Positions 50,167 to 60,640 are shown, counted from the first letter of the stretch. The stretch is DNA of 64,000 bases from Iningainema tapete BLCC-T55 (GCF_014698965.1 NZ_JACXAE010000134.1:62001-126000), one strand, 5' to 3'. Numbers and translations are program-made. Notes: a model not told the origin generated them from the sequence alone.

Positions 50167-51273
50167 TCAAACAGATCGCATACCTAAACCAAGAACTATT
50201 CCTAAACCGGTCCGTTCGACAGGGGGGTATTTTTCCTCATCTACTTGCAAAGACAACGCTCCTACAGGGTCAATTTGAGAAGTAGGCAAACTCAATCTTT
50301 GGGTAAAAAACTCTGACAAATTATCCAATCCACCTCCAGGACCGGCAAGTAAAATCTGTGCCACCTCCAAATTTTCGGACTGATTCAAGTAAAAATCGAT
50401 AGAACGACGCAACTCATCTGTAAGCTCTCCCAATACTCTCAGGATTGCTGCCATACCAGGATTAGCTTCGGTAACGCCAGTTTTGCCCCCATCCATCGTA
50501 TTTGCCGGAATAGACATTCCATACAACAATTCCGTATCTCGTGATGTAGGTAAACTCATCGCTCGAGACAAAGCTGTTTGCATTTGATATATACCGAGTG
50601 GCACTGTACGTGAAAACTGCGGTACGCCGTTCACGATAATGGCAATTTCTGTACTGTCAAACTCTATATCCACCAGCACGGCTGCTTCTTGTGGTCCATA
50701 TTGGCGCAGTTGGTCGCGAATTGTCCGAATTAAAGCAAAACTATTAATCTCCAAAACATCAATTTGCAAACCAGCCTGTTCAAAAGTACTTATATATGTG
50801 TCCGTCACCTCCTTACGAGTAGCCACCAGCAGCACCTGTACTTTTTCAATACCGTCCTCATCTACAAAATACCCAAGTTTCTGATAATCCACATCAGCTT
50901 CTTCACGAGGATAAGGTAAATACAAACCTGCTTCATGGTTAAGCACCATCTCGCGCAGTTCTTTGTCATCTAACTCTGCCGGCACAGGCACTAGACGTAC
51001 AATCGAATCTCGTCCCGCAACAGCAGTAGCGACACGATTCGCCTTGATTTTACTCTCAGCCAAAGCTTGTTGAATTAATTGTGCCATTGTCGGGGGATCA
51101 GCAATTTGACCATCACTAAAAACCCCTTCCGGAACTGCCACTGATGTTAAGGCGTCTAGCTTTAAGCCTTGGCGTTGCTTACGTAGCTTAGCTACACTCA
51201 CACGATGTGGTGCAAGTTCGATGCCGACTCCTTGATGAGATTTACCAAACAAATTTTTTAAGCTTTTAATCAC
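50167..51273 (-). CDS. pilM: Type IV pilus assembly ATPase-like protein PilM
   Basis: A 368-residue actin-like (FtsA/ASKHA) protein: VGIELAPHRVSVAKLRKQRQ, AVLVDIEFDSTEIAIIVNG and ILLAGPGGGLDNLSEFF correspond to the phosphate-1, phosphate-2 and adenosine regions. It forms a cytoplasmic ring bound to PilN. It is first in pilMNOQ, with 59 bases before pilN. Confidence 0.93.
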   Translation of the reverse strand: MIKSLKNLFGKSHQGVGIELAPHRVSVAKLRKQRQGLKLDALTSVAVPEGVFSDGQIADPPTMAQLIQQALAESKIKANRVATAVAGRDSIVRLVPVPAELDDKELREMVLNHEAGLYLPYPREEADVDYQKLGYFVDEDGIEKVQVLLVATRKEVTDTYISTFEQAGLQIDVLEINSFALIRTIRDQLRQYGPQEAAVLVDIEFDSTEIAIIVNGVPQFSRTVPLGIYQMQTALSRAMSLPTSRDTELLYGMSIPANTMDGGKTGVTEANPGMAAILRVLGELTDELRRSIDFYLNQSENLEVAQILLAGPGGGLDNLSEFFTQRLSLPTSQIDPVGALSLQVDEEKYPPVERTGLGIVLGLGMRSV

Positions 51274-51335
51274 AGTTTTATTTGCTGGACTGCTAAATTG
51301 AAAATTTAAAGATGAAAGGGCAATGGAACTGAAAA

Positions 51336-52631
51336 ATGATCAGCAGGATGTTTCAAATTAAAAAATTGAGCAGGTTGACTATTTGCGTACTACTAGGCAT
51401 ACTGACAAGTTGGATTGTTAGTTGTAGCACAGGTACAAAATCAGCATCACCAGGAGTAGCAACTGTTGAGTTTTGGACAATGCAACTCCAACCTCAAGCA
51501 GAGTATTTCAAAAGTCTCATCCAGACCTTTGAATCTCAAAATCAAGGTATAAAAGTGAAATGGGTTGACGTACCTTGGACAGCAATGGAAAACAAAATTT
51601 TAACAGCAGTCTCCGCAAAAACGCCACCTGATGTTGTCAATCTCAATCCTAATTTTGCTTCCCAATTAGCAGGACGAAATGCCTGGTTAGAATTGGATGC
51701 AAAAGTCCCAAATCAAGTACGTTCCTCCTATCTACCGAATATCTGGAAAGCCAGCACGTTGGGAGGCAAGAGTTTTGGTCTTCCCTGGTACCTCACTACG
51801 CAGCTAACCATTTATAACACTGATTTTTTAAAACAGGCAGGTATCAATAAACTACCCGCAACTTATGCTGAATTGGCACAAGCAGCTCAACAAATTAAAG
51901 ACAAAACTGGTAAATATGCCTTTTTTATGACCTTTGTTCCCCAAGATTCTGGTGAGGTGCTAGAGTCGTTTGTGCAGATGGGCGTGACACTTTTAGATGC
52001 TCAAGGCAAGGCGGCTTTTAACTCTCCTCAAGGCAAAGCTGCTTTTCAGTACTGGGTAGATTTGTATAAAAAAGGTTTTATTCCTAAAGAGGCATTGACA
52101 CAAGGTCATCGTCATGCTATAGAGTTATATCAATCCGGACAAATAGCAATGCTAACTTCTGGCGCGGAGTTTTTGAAGCAGATTACTAACAATGCGCCGA
52201 CTATCGCCTCTGTCTCCACTGTTGCACCACAAATCACAGGTGAAACTGGTAAGAAAAATGTTGCGGCGATGAATATAGTTATTCCCCGCGATAGCAAACA
52301 ACCAAACGCCGCGCTGAAGTTTGCTCTATTTCTGACTAATGATGAGAACCAGCTTAGTTTTGCCAAAGCAGCCGAAGTTCTACCATCTACAGTCAAAGCA
52401 CTCACTGATGGCTACTTCAAAGATTTACCTGCCAAAGCTTCCACTTTAGATAAAGCGCGAGTTGTCAGCGCACAACAACTGCAAACAGCGGAAGTTTTAA
52501 CTCCTACATTAAAAAACTTTAACCTTCTCCAAAAAGCTATTTACGAAAATTTACAAGCAGCAATGTTAGATGAGAAGACAGTTGATAAAGCTGTAGAAGA
52601 TGCAGCACAGGAGTGGAATAGCACCAGTTAG
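51336..52631 (+). CDS. Sugar ABC transporter substrate-binding lipoprotein
   Basis: A 431-residue extracellular solute-binding protein of family 1. It has a lipoprotein signal with lipobox IVSC (Cys30), then the fold start VEFWTMQLQPQAEYFKSLIQ, WVDVPWTAMENKILTAVSA, PPDVVNLNPNFASQLAG and a C-terminal KFALFLTNDENQLSFAKAAE region. It should capture a sugar or oligosaccharide in the periplasm for import. The permease and ATPase genes are not adjacent. It is divergent from pilM and convergent with folC. Confidence 0.88.
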   Translation: MISRMFQIKKLSRLTICVLLGILTSWIVSCSTGTKSASPGVATVEFWTMQLQPQAEYFKSLIQTFESQNQGIKVKWVDVPWTAMENKILTAVSAKTPPDVVNLNPNFASQLAGRNAWLELDAKVPNQVRSSYLPNIWKASTLGGKSFGLPWYLTTQLTIYNTDFLKQAGINKLPATYAELAQAAQQIKDKTGKYAFFMTFVPQDSGEVLESFVQMGVTLLDAQGKAAFNSPQGKAAFQYWVDLYKKGFIPKEALTQGHRHAIELYQSGQIAMLTSGAEFLKQITNNAPTIASVSTVAPQITGETGKKNVAAMNIVIPRDSKQPNAALKFALFLTNDENQLSFAKAAEVLPSTVKALTDGYFKDLPAKASTLDKARVVSAQQLQTAEVLTPTLKNFNLLQKAIYENLQAAMLDEKTVDKAVEDAAQEWNSTS

Positions 52632-52642
52632 CTGTAGAGACG

Positions 52643-53911
52643 TTACATATCAGAAACCCGGTTTCTTAAAGAAACCGGGTTTCTGATTAAAAAATGTCCT
52701 ACCAAATACAACGAACCGCATAAAACAACTAAATTCTCTGTTGAGGCAAAAGCTGCTTGCAAAGCTGATGATAAATCCTCATAAGCTCCACAAAAGCTCA
52801 ATTCTGGGCAAATATTCTCAGCTAAGAAGGCTAACTCACTCGTGTTGGCTGAACTATGATCTGGTACTGGTACTATATATAATCGGTCATTTGGTTGCAG
52901 CAATGCCTGAAAAATTTCAGCATGATCTTTAGTAGAAAGCATTCCCATTACCCAGCTTACAGACTGGTTGGGGGTTAAACTATCTACATAGTCTCGCAAA
53001 ACTTGAGCAGCGGCTGGGTTATGGGCACCATCTAGCAATAATTTATGCTGATTCCAGGTAGTCCATTGCATTCTCCCCAACCATTTAGTTTTTGCCATAC
53101 CGTTAACAATCGCCTCTTGCGGTATCTGCCTACCTTGTTGTTGCAAAAATTCCAAAGCGGCTATTGCTAAAGCGGAATTTGCTAACTGATTCTTTCCTGG
53201 CAGCGGCAAAGGATATCTAATTCTTTCATACTCTGCCCATCCTGGGGCAATTTGACGAGCGCTTTGAGGTTGAATATATGGGCATTGTAGTGCTGTAATG
53301 CGATCGCCTACAACTTGAGAAGCTTCCTGTGGCAATAGTCCAATCACTGCGGGACATCCTGGTTTAAGGATACCAGCTTTTTCTGCGGCAATGTCAGCGA
53401 CAGTGGGACCAAGTTGCTGCCAGTGTTCGCGGCTAATATTCGTGATAATAGTAACTAAAGGTTTTGCGCAAACGTTAGTAGCATCCAGCCGTCCTCCCAA
53501 TCCTACTTCTACCACTGCTACATCTACTTTAGATTGTGCAAAATATAACCATGCTGCTGCGGTAATTACTTCAAATTGAGTCGGTGATTCTTCATCTGAG
53601 CTAATAGCTGCTTTGACTTGCTGTAATAATTGGTACAATTGTTCCGAAGTAATCGGCTGTTCGTTGAGGCAAATACGTTCTGTCCAATCAATTAAATGAG
53701 GAGAGGTGTAGCGTCCTGTGTGATAACCTGCTTCGGTAAGGATAGAAGAAAGGTAAGCACAGACAGAACCTTTACCGTTAGTGCCAGCAACGTGAATGAT
53801 CGGAACTTGATGATGGGGGTTGCCAAGATTTGCTAACAGTTTTTCAATGCGCTCTAGTCCAAGATGGACACCAAAGCGTTGGAAGGGTTTGAGGATGGAA
53901 TTGATATCCAC
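52643..53911 (-). CDS. folC: Bifunctional folylpolyglutamate/dihydrofolate synthase FolC
   Basis: A 422-residue Mur-ligase family enzyme adding glutamate to folates: PIIHVAGTNGKGSVCAYLSS (P-loop), YTSPHLIDWTERI, VVEVGLGGRLDATNV, NISREHWQQLG and LLDGAHNPAAAQVLRDY. The GTG at 53911 (DINSILKPFQRFGVHLG start) is preferred; an ATG at 53959 would add residues encoded by a terminator-like repeat. The last 14 residues (IRNPVSLRNRVSDM) are encoded by the 52651-52685 palindrome, so the natural C-terminus has been replaced or extended by a repeat. Confidence 0.92.
   Translation of the reverse strand: MDINSILKPFQRFGVHLGLERIEKLLANLGNPHHQVPIIHVAGTNGKGSVCAYLSSILTEAGYHTGRYTSPHLIDWTERICLNEQPITSEQLYQLLQQVKAAISSDEESPTQFEVITAAAWLYFAQSKVDVAVVEVGLGGRLDATNVCAKPLVTIITNISREHWQQLGPTVADIAAEKAGILKPGCPAVIGLLPQEASQVVGDRITALQCPYIQPQSARQIAPGWAEYERIRYPLPLPGKNQLANSALAIAALEFLQQQGRQIPQEAIVNGMAKTKWLGRMQWTTWNQHKLLLDGAHNPAAAQVLRDYVDSLTPNQSVSWVMGMLSTKDHAEIFQALLQPNDRLYIVPVPDHSSANTSELAFLAENICPELSFCGAYEDLSSALQAAFASTENLVVLCGSLYLVGHFLIRNPVSLRNRVSDM
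52651..52685. repeat. CAGAAACCCGG palindrome forming the 3' end of folC
   Basis: Perfect arms of about 16 bases with a 3-base loop, a close relative of the 31783-31815 hairpin. It lies within the folC reading frame just before its stop and between convergent genes, where it may also terminate both transcripts. Confidence 0.88.
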
Positions 53912-53936
53912 GTCGGTAAGATGGAACTTTGTTCTC

Positions 53937-53969
53937 AAAACCCGGTAACTTTTACGCAACCGGGTTTTT
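53937..53969 (-). terminator. Terminator-like hairpin downstream of psbY
   Basis: On the minus strand, arms AAAACCCGGTT and ACCGGGTTTT around an 11-base loop, ending in TTTT. It is located 18 bases past the psbY stop codon and just before folC, so it should end the psbY transcript. Confidence 0.7.
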
Positions 53970-53987
53970 GACGATACGTTGTTTAAT

Positions 53988-54113
53988 TTAGGCTTCTCGA
54001 TTTAAAAAGCTTTGCAATTGTCTTAAAGCTGCCGCCCCAATGTTGAAAGCTGCCCAACTAGCAGCAATGACTACTGGTGCTAAAACGACCACTACACGCA
54101 TATCTAAGTCCAT
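53988..54113 (-). CDS. psbY: Photosystem II protein Y
   Basis: A 41-residue single-pass membrane protein ([38 protein letters not shown]) matching cyanobacterial PsbY, a peripheral low-molecular-weight subunit of photosystem II near cytochrome b559. The length and the [13 protein letters not shown] motif are typical. GGGGGG-rich ATGGA context upstream (AAGAGGGGGGATGTAAAT) provides a ribosome-binding site. It is easily missed because of its size. Confidence 0.87.
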   Translation of the reverse strand: MDLDMRVVVVLAPVVIAASWAAFNIGAAALRQLQSFLNREA

Positions 54114-54230
54114 ATTTACATCCCCCCTCTTTTAAGTAGAAGTTAAAGTTTTATCAACTATTCTCATATTTTATTTTGAAGCTGAAGTGGGCAGTTTTTG
54201 CCAAGTTTTTTGTAAAGAATGTTTACAGAT

Positions 54231-54792
<562 letters not shown>

Positions 54793-54960
54793 GATAGAAT
54801 ATGTATATAGTACCCAGGAACACTGGAAAACTCCAACCAAATAGACTGGTTGCACTCACCAGGATATCACGGTATCAAGCCTCTACACTCAGTAGTACAG
54901 AGTGTATGCGTGCTGAGTGCCAAGTGCTCATTAGTTCACAAATATATTTGTACGCACTTC

Positions 54961-55479
54961 ATGATGAATCCAGGCTTGCAGTACCCAATATTTGGTCCTG
55001 AAATTCAGTGTCCCCACTGTCGGCAGATTATTCCGGCATTGACACTTACAGATACCTATTTATGTCCCCGTCATGGCGCTTTTGAAGCTAATCCGAAAAC
55101 TGGAGAGTTAATTCACTTACAGTCAGGGCGTCATTGGCGAAGATGGAACGGAGAATGGTATCGGCAGCATACCCATCCTGATGGGATTCGGTTTGAAATT
55201 CACGAAGCACTCGATAAGCTGTATACTCAGGGCTACCGAGCAACTCGCGTAATTATTGCTCAACGCTATCAGGAATTGATGAGTGGCTACTTAGAACGCA
55301 GCACTCCTTGGCGGGGTGGGCAAACAGAAGCGACTTCAGCTTCTACCCGACTTTACGGTTTACCAGTAGAGTTTAGCCCCGATCCCGCAGACGAACCCTG
55401 CTGGGAAGTAATTAATTTCGATTTGGAAAAAGAACCGGGTGTGCCTGTACGCTATCCGTATTTCCGATTGTTTGAATAA
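54961..55479 (+). CDS. TIGR02652 family protein (cyanobacterial, zinc-ribbon-like)
   Basis: About 172 residues from the first ATG at 54961. Cys pairs at the N-terminus (IQCPHCRQIIPALTLTDTY, LCPRHGAFEANP) form a zinc ribbon, followed by HWRRWNGEWYRQHTHPDGIR and the C-terminal CWEVINFDLEKEPGVP. This is a conserved cyanobacterial family (TIGR02652) without a known function. In-frame codons further upstream exist (54850) but are not conserved-like and overlap the divergent gene. Confidence 0.8.
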   Translation: MMNPGLQYPIFGPEIQCPHCRQIIPALTLTDTYLCPRHGAFEANPKTGELIHLQSGRHWRRWNGEWYRQHTHPDGIRFEIHEALDKLYTQGYRATRVIIAQRYQELMSGYLERSTPWRGGQTEATSASTRLYGLPVEFSPDPADEPCWEVINFDLEKEPGVPVRYPYFRLFE

Positions 55480-55487
55480 ATTTGTAG

Positions 55488-55508
55488 AGACGTCCCGTTG
55501 GGACGTCT
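55488..55508. repeat. AGACGTCCC palindrome
   Basis: Nine-base arms with a 3-base loop in the 45-base space between two genes of the same strand; GTAGAGACG family member. Confidence 0.8.
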
Positions 55509-55524
55509 ATTTTAATTAATTAAT

Positions 55525-55971
55525 ATGCACCACGCTTCTATTCGTACCGCGAACATCCACCGTGCGATCGCTTTCTACGAACAGTTGGGATTTACAGTCT
55601 GTGAGCGCTTCACCACAGGCTACACCCTAGCTTGTTGGCTCGAAGGGCTAGGCGGCAGAATTGAACTCATCCAAATTCCTCAACCAAAACCAGCCCCGGA
55701 TGCGTTTGCCGATGAACATTACGTGGGCTACTATCATTTATCTTTTGATTTAACTGATATCACGCCAGATTTATCAAGTTGGTTAACAAGTTTAAAAGAA
55801 CGTTTTGCTACTGCTGCTCAAAACAATGTAGAGCAGTTACAACCTTTATCTGTACTTCTAGAACCTACTCAACAGCAAATAGGCTGTCGTATTTATGAGG
55901 TACTTTTTATAGCAGATGCTGACGGGTTACCCCTTGAATTTACGCGAGTTCTCGCAATACTTAGTAGTTGA
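55525..55971 (+). CDS. VOC (glyoxalase/bleomycin resistance) family protein
   Basis: A 148-residue protein with the vicinal-oxygen-chelate pattern: HHASIRTANIHRAIAFYEQL, GFTVCERF, GRIELIQIPQP, YYHLSFDLTDI and the closing ADADGLPLEFTRV. His and Glu residues of the metal site appear in HHAS, YYHLSF and PLEF. Substrate unknown. An upstream repeat separates it from TIGR02652. Confidence 0.85.
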   Translation: MHHASIRTANIHRAIAFYEQLGFTVCERFTTGYTLACWLEGLGGRIELIQIPQPKPAPDAFADEHYVGYYHLSFDLTDITPDLSSWLTSLKERFATAAQNNVEQLQPLSVLLEPTQQQIGCRIYEVLFIADADGLPLEFTRVLAILSS

Positions 55972-56110
55972 ATTTTTAACTATTTTATCTGTTAAAATAA
56001 TTTTTCTCCCTCTTTATGTAGTGTTGCCGAGGCGACAGAAACTAAAGAGGGATTAGACTATAGTCGAAACAAAAATCAGTAATTTTCTTTACAATAAAAT
56101 TATCAAATCT

Positions 56111-58924
56111 ATGTCTGTGTTTTCCACACTGCATCGATGTCGTTTTTCTTTTTTACTGTTAACTATTTGGTTAGTAACAGTATTGTTACTTGGTCATAAA
56201 TCCGCTCATAGCCACCTACCATCAGTATATAATTGGGTAAATATTCAGAGAACAGAGGTGTCTCAAAAAACTATATCACCTTTACTTAAAGATAACATCC
56301 ACAAAACAGTACTAGAGAATGGTCTTACCGTTCTCACAAAAGAAGTACATACCAGCCCAGTAGTTACCGTACAGGCATGGTACAAAGTGGGTTCCCGTCA
56401 TGAAGAAGCTGGTGTGAATGGCATTGCCCACCAGTTAGAACATATGATGTTTAGAGGTACAAATAACCGTCCAATTCAATTTGGCAGATTGTTTAGTGTT
56501 TTAGGTAGCGACTCAAACGCTTTTACCAGCCACGATCAAACTGCATACTATAACATTGCAGAACGACAAAAGCTTAAGGCATTATTAATGCTGGAAGCAG
56601 ACAGAATGCAAAATTCCCTCATTGATGCGGATAAATTGGCTCAGGAAAAGCGGGTAGTAATTTCCGAGTTACAGGGTTACGAAAATAGCTCAGAATATCG
56701 TCTTAGTCGTGCTGTGATGCGGGCGGCTTTTCCTAACCACGCTTATGGTTTACCTGTGGGTGGCACTAAAGCTGATGTGGAGAAGTTTGATGTTGAGCAG
56801 GTGCGTAAATATTACCGTAATTTCTACACTCCTGATAATGCTGTGTTGGTAATTGTGGGAGATTTTCAAACTGCACCAACTCTTGATGTTGTTCAAGAGA
56901 CATTTGGGAAAATACCGAAGGGAAGGAGTCAGGAGTCAGAAGTCAGGAGTCAGAATTTAGAACAGAAGAGTAAGAAGAATTTTGCTTCGTCGCCGATAGT
57001 ACTGCGTGAGCCGGGGGCGGCAGCGATGTTGCAAGCGGTGTATCCGTTACCAGATGTGAATCATCCGGATGTTCCGGCTTTGGATGTGATGGATTATATC
57101 TTGACGGAGGGACGGAATTCTCGTCTTGAGCAAGAGTTGGTGGAATCAGGTTTAGCTAGCGAAGTGAAAGCTTCTGTAATTAATTTGATGGAGGCGGGCT
57201 GGTACGAACTTTGGGTAACGGCGGTAAATCGTTCCGATTTGAAAAAAATTGACTCAGTACTTAATCGTGCGATCGCTAACCTTGCCACCAAAGGAGTGAC
57301 AATAGAAGAAGTGAACCGTGCTAAGGCTAAGTTAGAAGCTGCTTTAATTTTGGGTAACCGTGATATTTCAAGTCTTGCTATACAACTAGGTAATGATGAG
57401 ACTACAACTGGTAATTATCTTTATACAGATAGCTATTTGGCAGGTGTACGTAAAGTAACTCCCGCAGATGTACAGCGTGTAGCTAATCAATATATCAAAC
57501 CACAATTACGTACAGTAGGCTTTTTTGAACCAACTAAAGTTCAACCAAAAGAAGTTGGTGACAAAAGTAATTCCGCACAAATTAAGGAGAAATTCACTAC
57601 AGGCGTACCTGTAGATTATCAAGAAGTAGCTCAGTATTTACCGCCTATAGACTCACAAGAAGTATCTGACGCTGCACGCCCAATTCCAGAACGATTTACT
57701 CTACCTAATGGGATGAGAGTATTACTGATGCGCGATCCCAGTACTCCTACTGTGACTCTCAGTGGTTATATCAAAGCTGGTACGGAATTCGACCCTGAGA
57801 ACAAGGCTGGTATTGCAGCTATTGTCGCAGAGAACTTGATGAATGGCACTAAAAATAAGAATGTCTTAACTATTGCCAAAGCTTTGGAAGACAAAGGAGC
57901 GCATCTCGATTTTGATGCCTACCGCGAAGGTGTGCGAATTGAAGGAAATAGCCTAGCTGTTGATTTACCGATACTGGTACAAACATTGGCAGATGTAGTC
58001 AAAAATGCTACTTTTCCTCAAAAAGAGTTAGAATTAAGTCGTAAACAAACTTTAACCGACCTTAAGGAAGAATTAGATGATCCATTGTCGGTAGCTAAAA
58101 GAACATTTGTTCAGTCAGTATACCCAAGTAAGCATCCCGTACACACGTTTCCCACAGAGAAGAGTTTGCAACTAATTAGCCGTGGTGATGTGATTGATTT
58201 TAAAACAAAACATTATCGACCAGATACCACAGTGTTGGCATTGGTAGGAGATTTTGCGCCTACGGAGGTGCGAAAACTCATAGAATCTGAACTGGGTGAT
58301 TGGAAAGTAAGTGGAAATGCGCCAACTTTAAATTATCCAATGGTATCAATGCCCAAGGAAGTTGTGCAGGTTAACCCCATCCTACCAGGTAAAGCCCAAG
58401 CTATTACTTACATGGGAAACACCGGCATTAACCGTAATGACTCACGGTATTATTCAGCGGTAATATTAAATCAGATTTTGGGTGGGGATACTTTATCTAG
58501 TAGACTGGGAGCAGAAGTGCGCGATCGCCAAGGACTTACCTACGGAATTTACAGCAACTTCATGGCAGGCAAAAGCTTTGGCACATTTTTGATTGAGATG
58601 CAAACTAGCCCAGAAGACACTACTCAAGCAATTGCCAGTACCCACAAACTACTCAAGCAAATCCATCTCAAAGGCGTCACAGCAGTTGAAGTAGAAGTTG
58701 CCAAACATACCCTACTGAGCAACTACATCATTTCTCTTGCCAACCCAGAGGATTTAATCCACGAAATTCTGATGAATGAGGTGTATGGGCTAAATGAAGA
58801 GGAACTGCGTTTATTCACAGACAAAATTCAAGCAGTCACCCTTGCCCAAGTTAATCAAGCAGCGCGTGAGTTACTCCATCCAGATAAAATTGTAGTGGTG
58901 ACAGCAGGACCTAGTGTTCAATAG
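56111..58924 (+). CDS. Two-domain M16 family zinc peptidase
   Basis: A 937-residue exported peptidase with an N-terminal membrane segment (FLLLTIWLVTVLLLG). The first M16 half has the inverted zinc motif HQLEH (His107, Glu110, His111) in GIAHQLEHMMFRGTNN, so it is active; the second half (FTLPNGMRVLLMRDPSTP) lacks it, as usual for the non-catalytic half of pitrilysin-like proteins. The linker carries a heptamer-repeat insertion read as GRSQESEVRSQN. Such peptidases degrade small exported peptides or signal peptides. Confidence 0.9.
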   Translation: MSVFSTLHRCRFSFLLLTIWLVTVLLLGHKSAHSHLPSVYNWVNIQRTEVSQKTISPLLKDNIHKTVLENGLTVLTKEVHTSPVVTVQAWYKVGSRHEEAGVNGIAHQLEHMMFRGTNNRPIQFGRLFSVLGSDSNAFTSHDQTAYYNIAERQKLKALLMLEADRMQNSLIDADKLAQEKRVVISELQGYENSSEYRLSRAVMRAAFPNHAYGLPVGGTKADVEKFDVEQVRKYYRNFYTPDNAVLVIVGDFQTAPTLDVVQETFGKIPKGRSQESEVRSQNLEQKSKKNFASSPIVLREPGAAAMLQAVYPLPDVNHPDVPALDVMDYILTEGRNSRLEQELVESGLASEVKASVINLMEAGWYELWVTAVNRSDLKKIDSVLNRAIANLATKGVTIEEVNRAKAKLEAALILGNRDISSLAIQLGNDETTTGNYLYTDSYLAGVRKVTPADVQRVANQYIKPQLRTVGFFEPTKVQPKEVGDKSNSAQIKEKFTTGVPVDYQEVAQYLPPIDSQEVSDAARPIPERFTLPNGMRVLLMRDPSTPTVTLSGYIKAGTEFDPENKAGIAAIVAENLMNGTKNKNVLTIAKALEDKGAHLDFDAYREGVRIEGNSLAVDLPILVQTLADVVKNATFPQKELELSRKQTLTDLKEELDDPLSVAKRTFVQSVYPSKHPVHTFPTEKSLQLISRGDVIDFKTKHYRPDTTVLALVGDFAPTEVRKLIESELGDWKVSGNAPTLNYPMVSMPKEVVQVNPILPGKAQAITYMGNTGINRNDSRYYSAVILNQILGGDTLSSRLGAEVRDRQGLTYGIYSNFMAGKSFGTFLIEMQTSPEDTTQAIASTHKLLKQIHLKGVTAVEVEVAKHTLLSNYIISLANPEDLIHEILMNEVYGLNEEELRLFTDKIQAVTLAQVNQAARELLHPDKIVVVTAGPSVQ
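56924..56955. repeat. Heptamer tandem repeat (AGGAGTC) in the M16 gene
   Basis: About 4.5 copies of a 7-base unit inserted in frame between the two substructures of the first M16 half. The sequence is of the same class as 54231-54270. Confidence 0.82.
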
Positions 58925-59044
58925 AGCTAGTATCTCAACCGAAGTGCGATCGCCAAAAATAAGCTAACTTAAAAAGAAGCAACTTCAAAAGCGAAAAACC
59001 ATAGTATAGCTTAGCGGTAAAACGCCAACACTTAAAAACCTCCC

Positions 59045-59875
59045 ATGAACATCCTAAGTAACTTACTTTCTCAACCAACTCAAAAAAATCGTCAAAAAAA
59101 ACAAGAGCGTAGAGGAATAGAAATTAAATCGCCGCGTGAAATTGAAATTATGCGGCAATCGTCTCTAATTGTCGCCACCGTGCTTAAAGAAATTTCCGAG
59201 TTGGTACAGCCCGGTATGACGACTGCTGACTTGGATGCTCATGCGGAAAAACGAATCCGAGAAATGGGTGCAATACCTAGCTTTAAAGGATATCATGGTT
59301 TTCCTGGTTCTATCTGCTCTAGCATTAATCATGAAGTAGTACATGGTATCCCCAAACGGAAGAAAGTAATTCGCGCCGGAGATGTTTTAAAAGTAGATAC
59401 AGGCGCTTGTTACCAAGGCTTTCATGGTGACTCCTGTATTACAATCGCTGTAGGTGAAGTTACACCAGTTGCTGCTAGACTGATGCGTGTAGCAGAAGAA
59501 GCTCTTTATAAGGGTATAGAACAGGTAAAAGCGGGTAATTACCTAATAGATATTGCCGGTGCAATTGAAGATCATGTCAAAGCTAACGGCTTTAGTGTAG
59601 TAGAAGATTATACTGGACATGGTGTTGGTCGTAACCTACATGAAGAACCTTCTGTATTTAATTTCCGTACCAACGAAATGCCCAATGTTAAACTTCGTAA
59701 GGGAATGACATTGGCAATTGAGCCAATTTTAAATGCTGGTGCTAAGCATACACGGCTTTTACCAGATCGGTGGACAGTGGAAACTGTCGATAAATCTCTG
59801 TCTGCTCAGTATGAGCATACCGTATTAGTGACAGATACTGGATACGAAATTTTAACAGATCGTTCCAAGGTATAA
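59045..59875 (+). CDS. map: Methionine aminopeptidase, type I
   Basis: A 276-residue enzyme removing N-terminal Met. The metal ligands are visible: Asp in [20 protein letters not shown] (two), His in [15 protein letters not shown], Glu in [10 protein letters not shown] and Glu in AQYEHTVLV. It has an N-terminal extension of about 25 basic residues ([15 protein letters not shown]). Cyanobacteria have several map genes; this one stands alone. Followed by a perfect hairpin. Confidence 0.93.
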   Translation: MNILSNLLSQPTQKNRQKKQERRGIEIKSPREIEIMRQSSLIVATVLKEISELVQPGMTTADLDAHAEKRIREMGAIPSFKGYHGFPGSICSSINHEVVHGIPKRKKVIRAGDVLKVDTGACYQGFHGDSCITIAVGEVTPVAARLMRVAEEALYKGIEQVKAGNYLIDIAGAIEDHVKANGFSVVEDYTGHGVGRNLHEEPSVFNFRTNEMPNVKLRKGMTLAIEPILNAGAKHTRLLPDRWTVETVDKSLSAQYEHTVLVTDTGYEILTDRSKV

Positions 59876-59882
59876 CCCTCAA

Positions 59883-59904
59883 GCCTAAGAATGAATTCTT
59901 AGGC
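59883..59904. terminator. Bidirectional hairpin after map
   Basis: Ten-base perfect arms GCCTAAGAAT / ATTCTTAGGC with a 2-base loop between the convergent map and Phd genes. Confidence 0.6.
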
Positions 59905-59933
59905 TAATAGCTAAAGTTGGCTAGGTATAACGT

Positions 59934-60185
59934 TCACTCATCCCCACGACGAGCAGTAATTGCTTCAAGCGTAATAAATCCATCATTTTCTTCTACTGCA
60001 CGGCGAAGAGCAGCAGAGTCAATGGCATCTTCTATCGCCTCCAACAACTTCAAATCATCAAGACTAATAATCGCCACAACAGCTTTACCATGACGCTGAA
60101 TTAAGATGCGCTCACCACGATACTCAGCCCGATTGATTATTTCTTGAAAATTAGCACAAGCCTCAGTTGTACTTACAATAGTCAT
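59934..60185 (-). CDS. Phd/YefM-type antitoxin, apparently orphan
   Basis: An 83-residue antitoxin (MTIVSTTEACANFQEIINRA, ILIQRHGKAVVAIISLDDL). No toxin gene lies next to it on either side, the downstream gene being map on the opposite strand. It may serve as a stand-alone transcription factor or neutralise a distant toxin. Confidence 0.82.
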   Translation of the reverse strand: MTIVSTTEACANFQEIINRAEYRGERILIQRHGKAVVAIISLDDLKLLEAIEDAIDSAALRRAVEENDGFITLEAITARRGDE

Positions 60186-60339
60186 ACTTATTTTTATACC
60201 TTTCTATTAAATCTTATACATAAATTTGTAAATATTGTACAAATTTGCCAAAACTGACTTTTTGGTATTTTCCGGAATTGCCATTTTTACCTTTGTAGCT
60301 TTGTATGAAAATTAGATATGGCAGTGAAGAAATAATTGT

Positions 60340-60369
60340 GTAGAGACGCTTTAAACAGAGCGTCTCTAC
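60340..60369. repeat. GTAGAGACGCT palindrome
   Basis: Arms of about 11 bases with a TTAAACAG-type loop, in the 257-base spacer between the Phd and ParG-like genes. No other feature is seen in that spacer. Confidence 0.82.
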
Positions 60370-60442
60370 GGGGTTGCAGACAATGCACAATTAATTTCCA
60401 CTACTACGTCTATTAAATACATTAAGTACAGAATGTAAAGCA

Positions 60443-60640
60443 ATGCACATTAGTATCACGGATGAATTGAAAAAGCGGTTTCATGCCACCTGCGTTATGC
60501 AAGGTAAAAAGATGAGCCAAGTAGTAATTGAGCTAATTGAGCAATGGCTGGAAAGCAACGAGGTTTTTCAAACTAAGCAGACAAAGACATTAGAGGCTAG
60601 TACTCAATTAGATAATTTGGAAAATGTTAAATCAAAATAA
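60443..60640 (+). CDS. ParG-like ribbon-helix-helix protein
   Basis: A 65-residue protein (MHISITDELKKRFHATCVMQ, GKKMSQVVIELIEQWLESNE) with the ribbon-helix-helix fold of ParG/Arc-type DNA-binding proteins. It may be a transcription factor or a partition-type protein; no parF neighbour is present. The ATG at 60443 follows GTAAAG. Confidence 0.75.
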   Translation: MHISITDELKKRFHATCVMQGKKMSQVVIELIEQWLESNEVFQTKQTKTLEASTQLDNLENVKSK

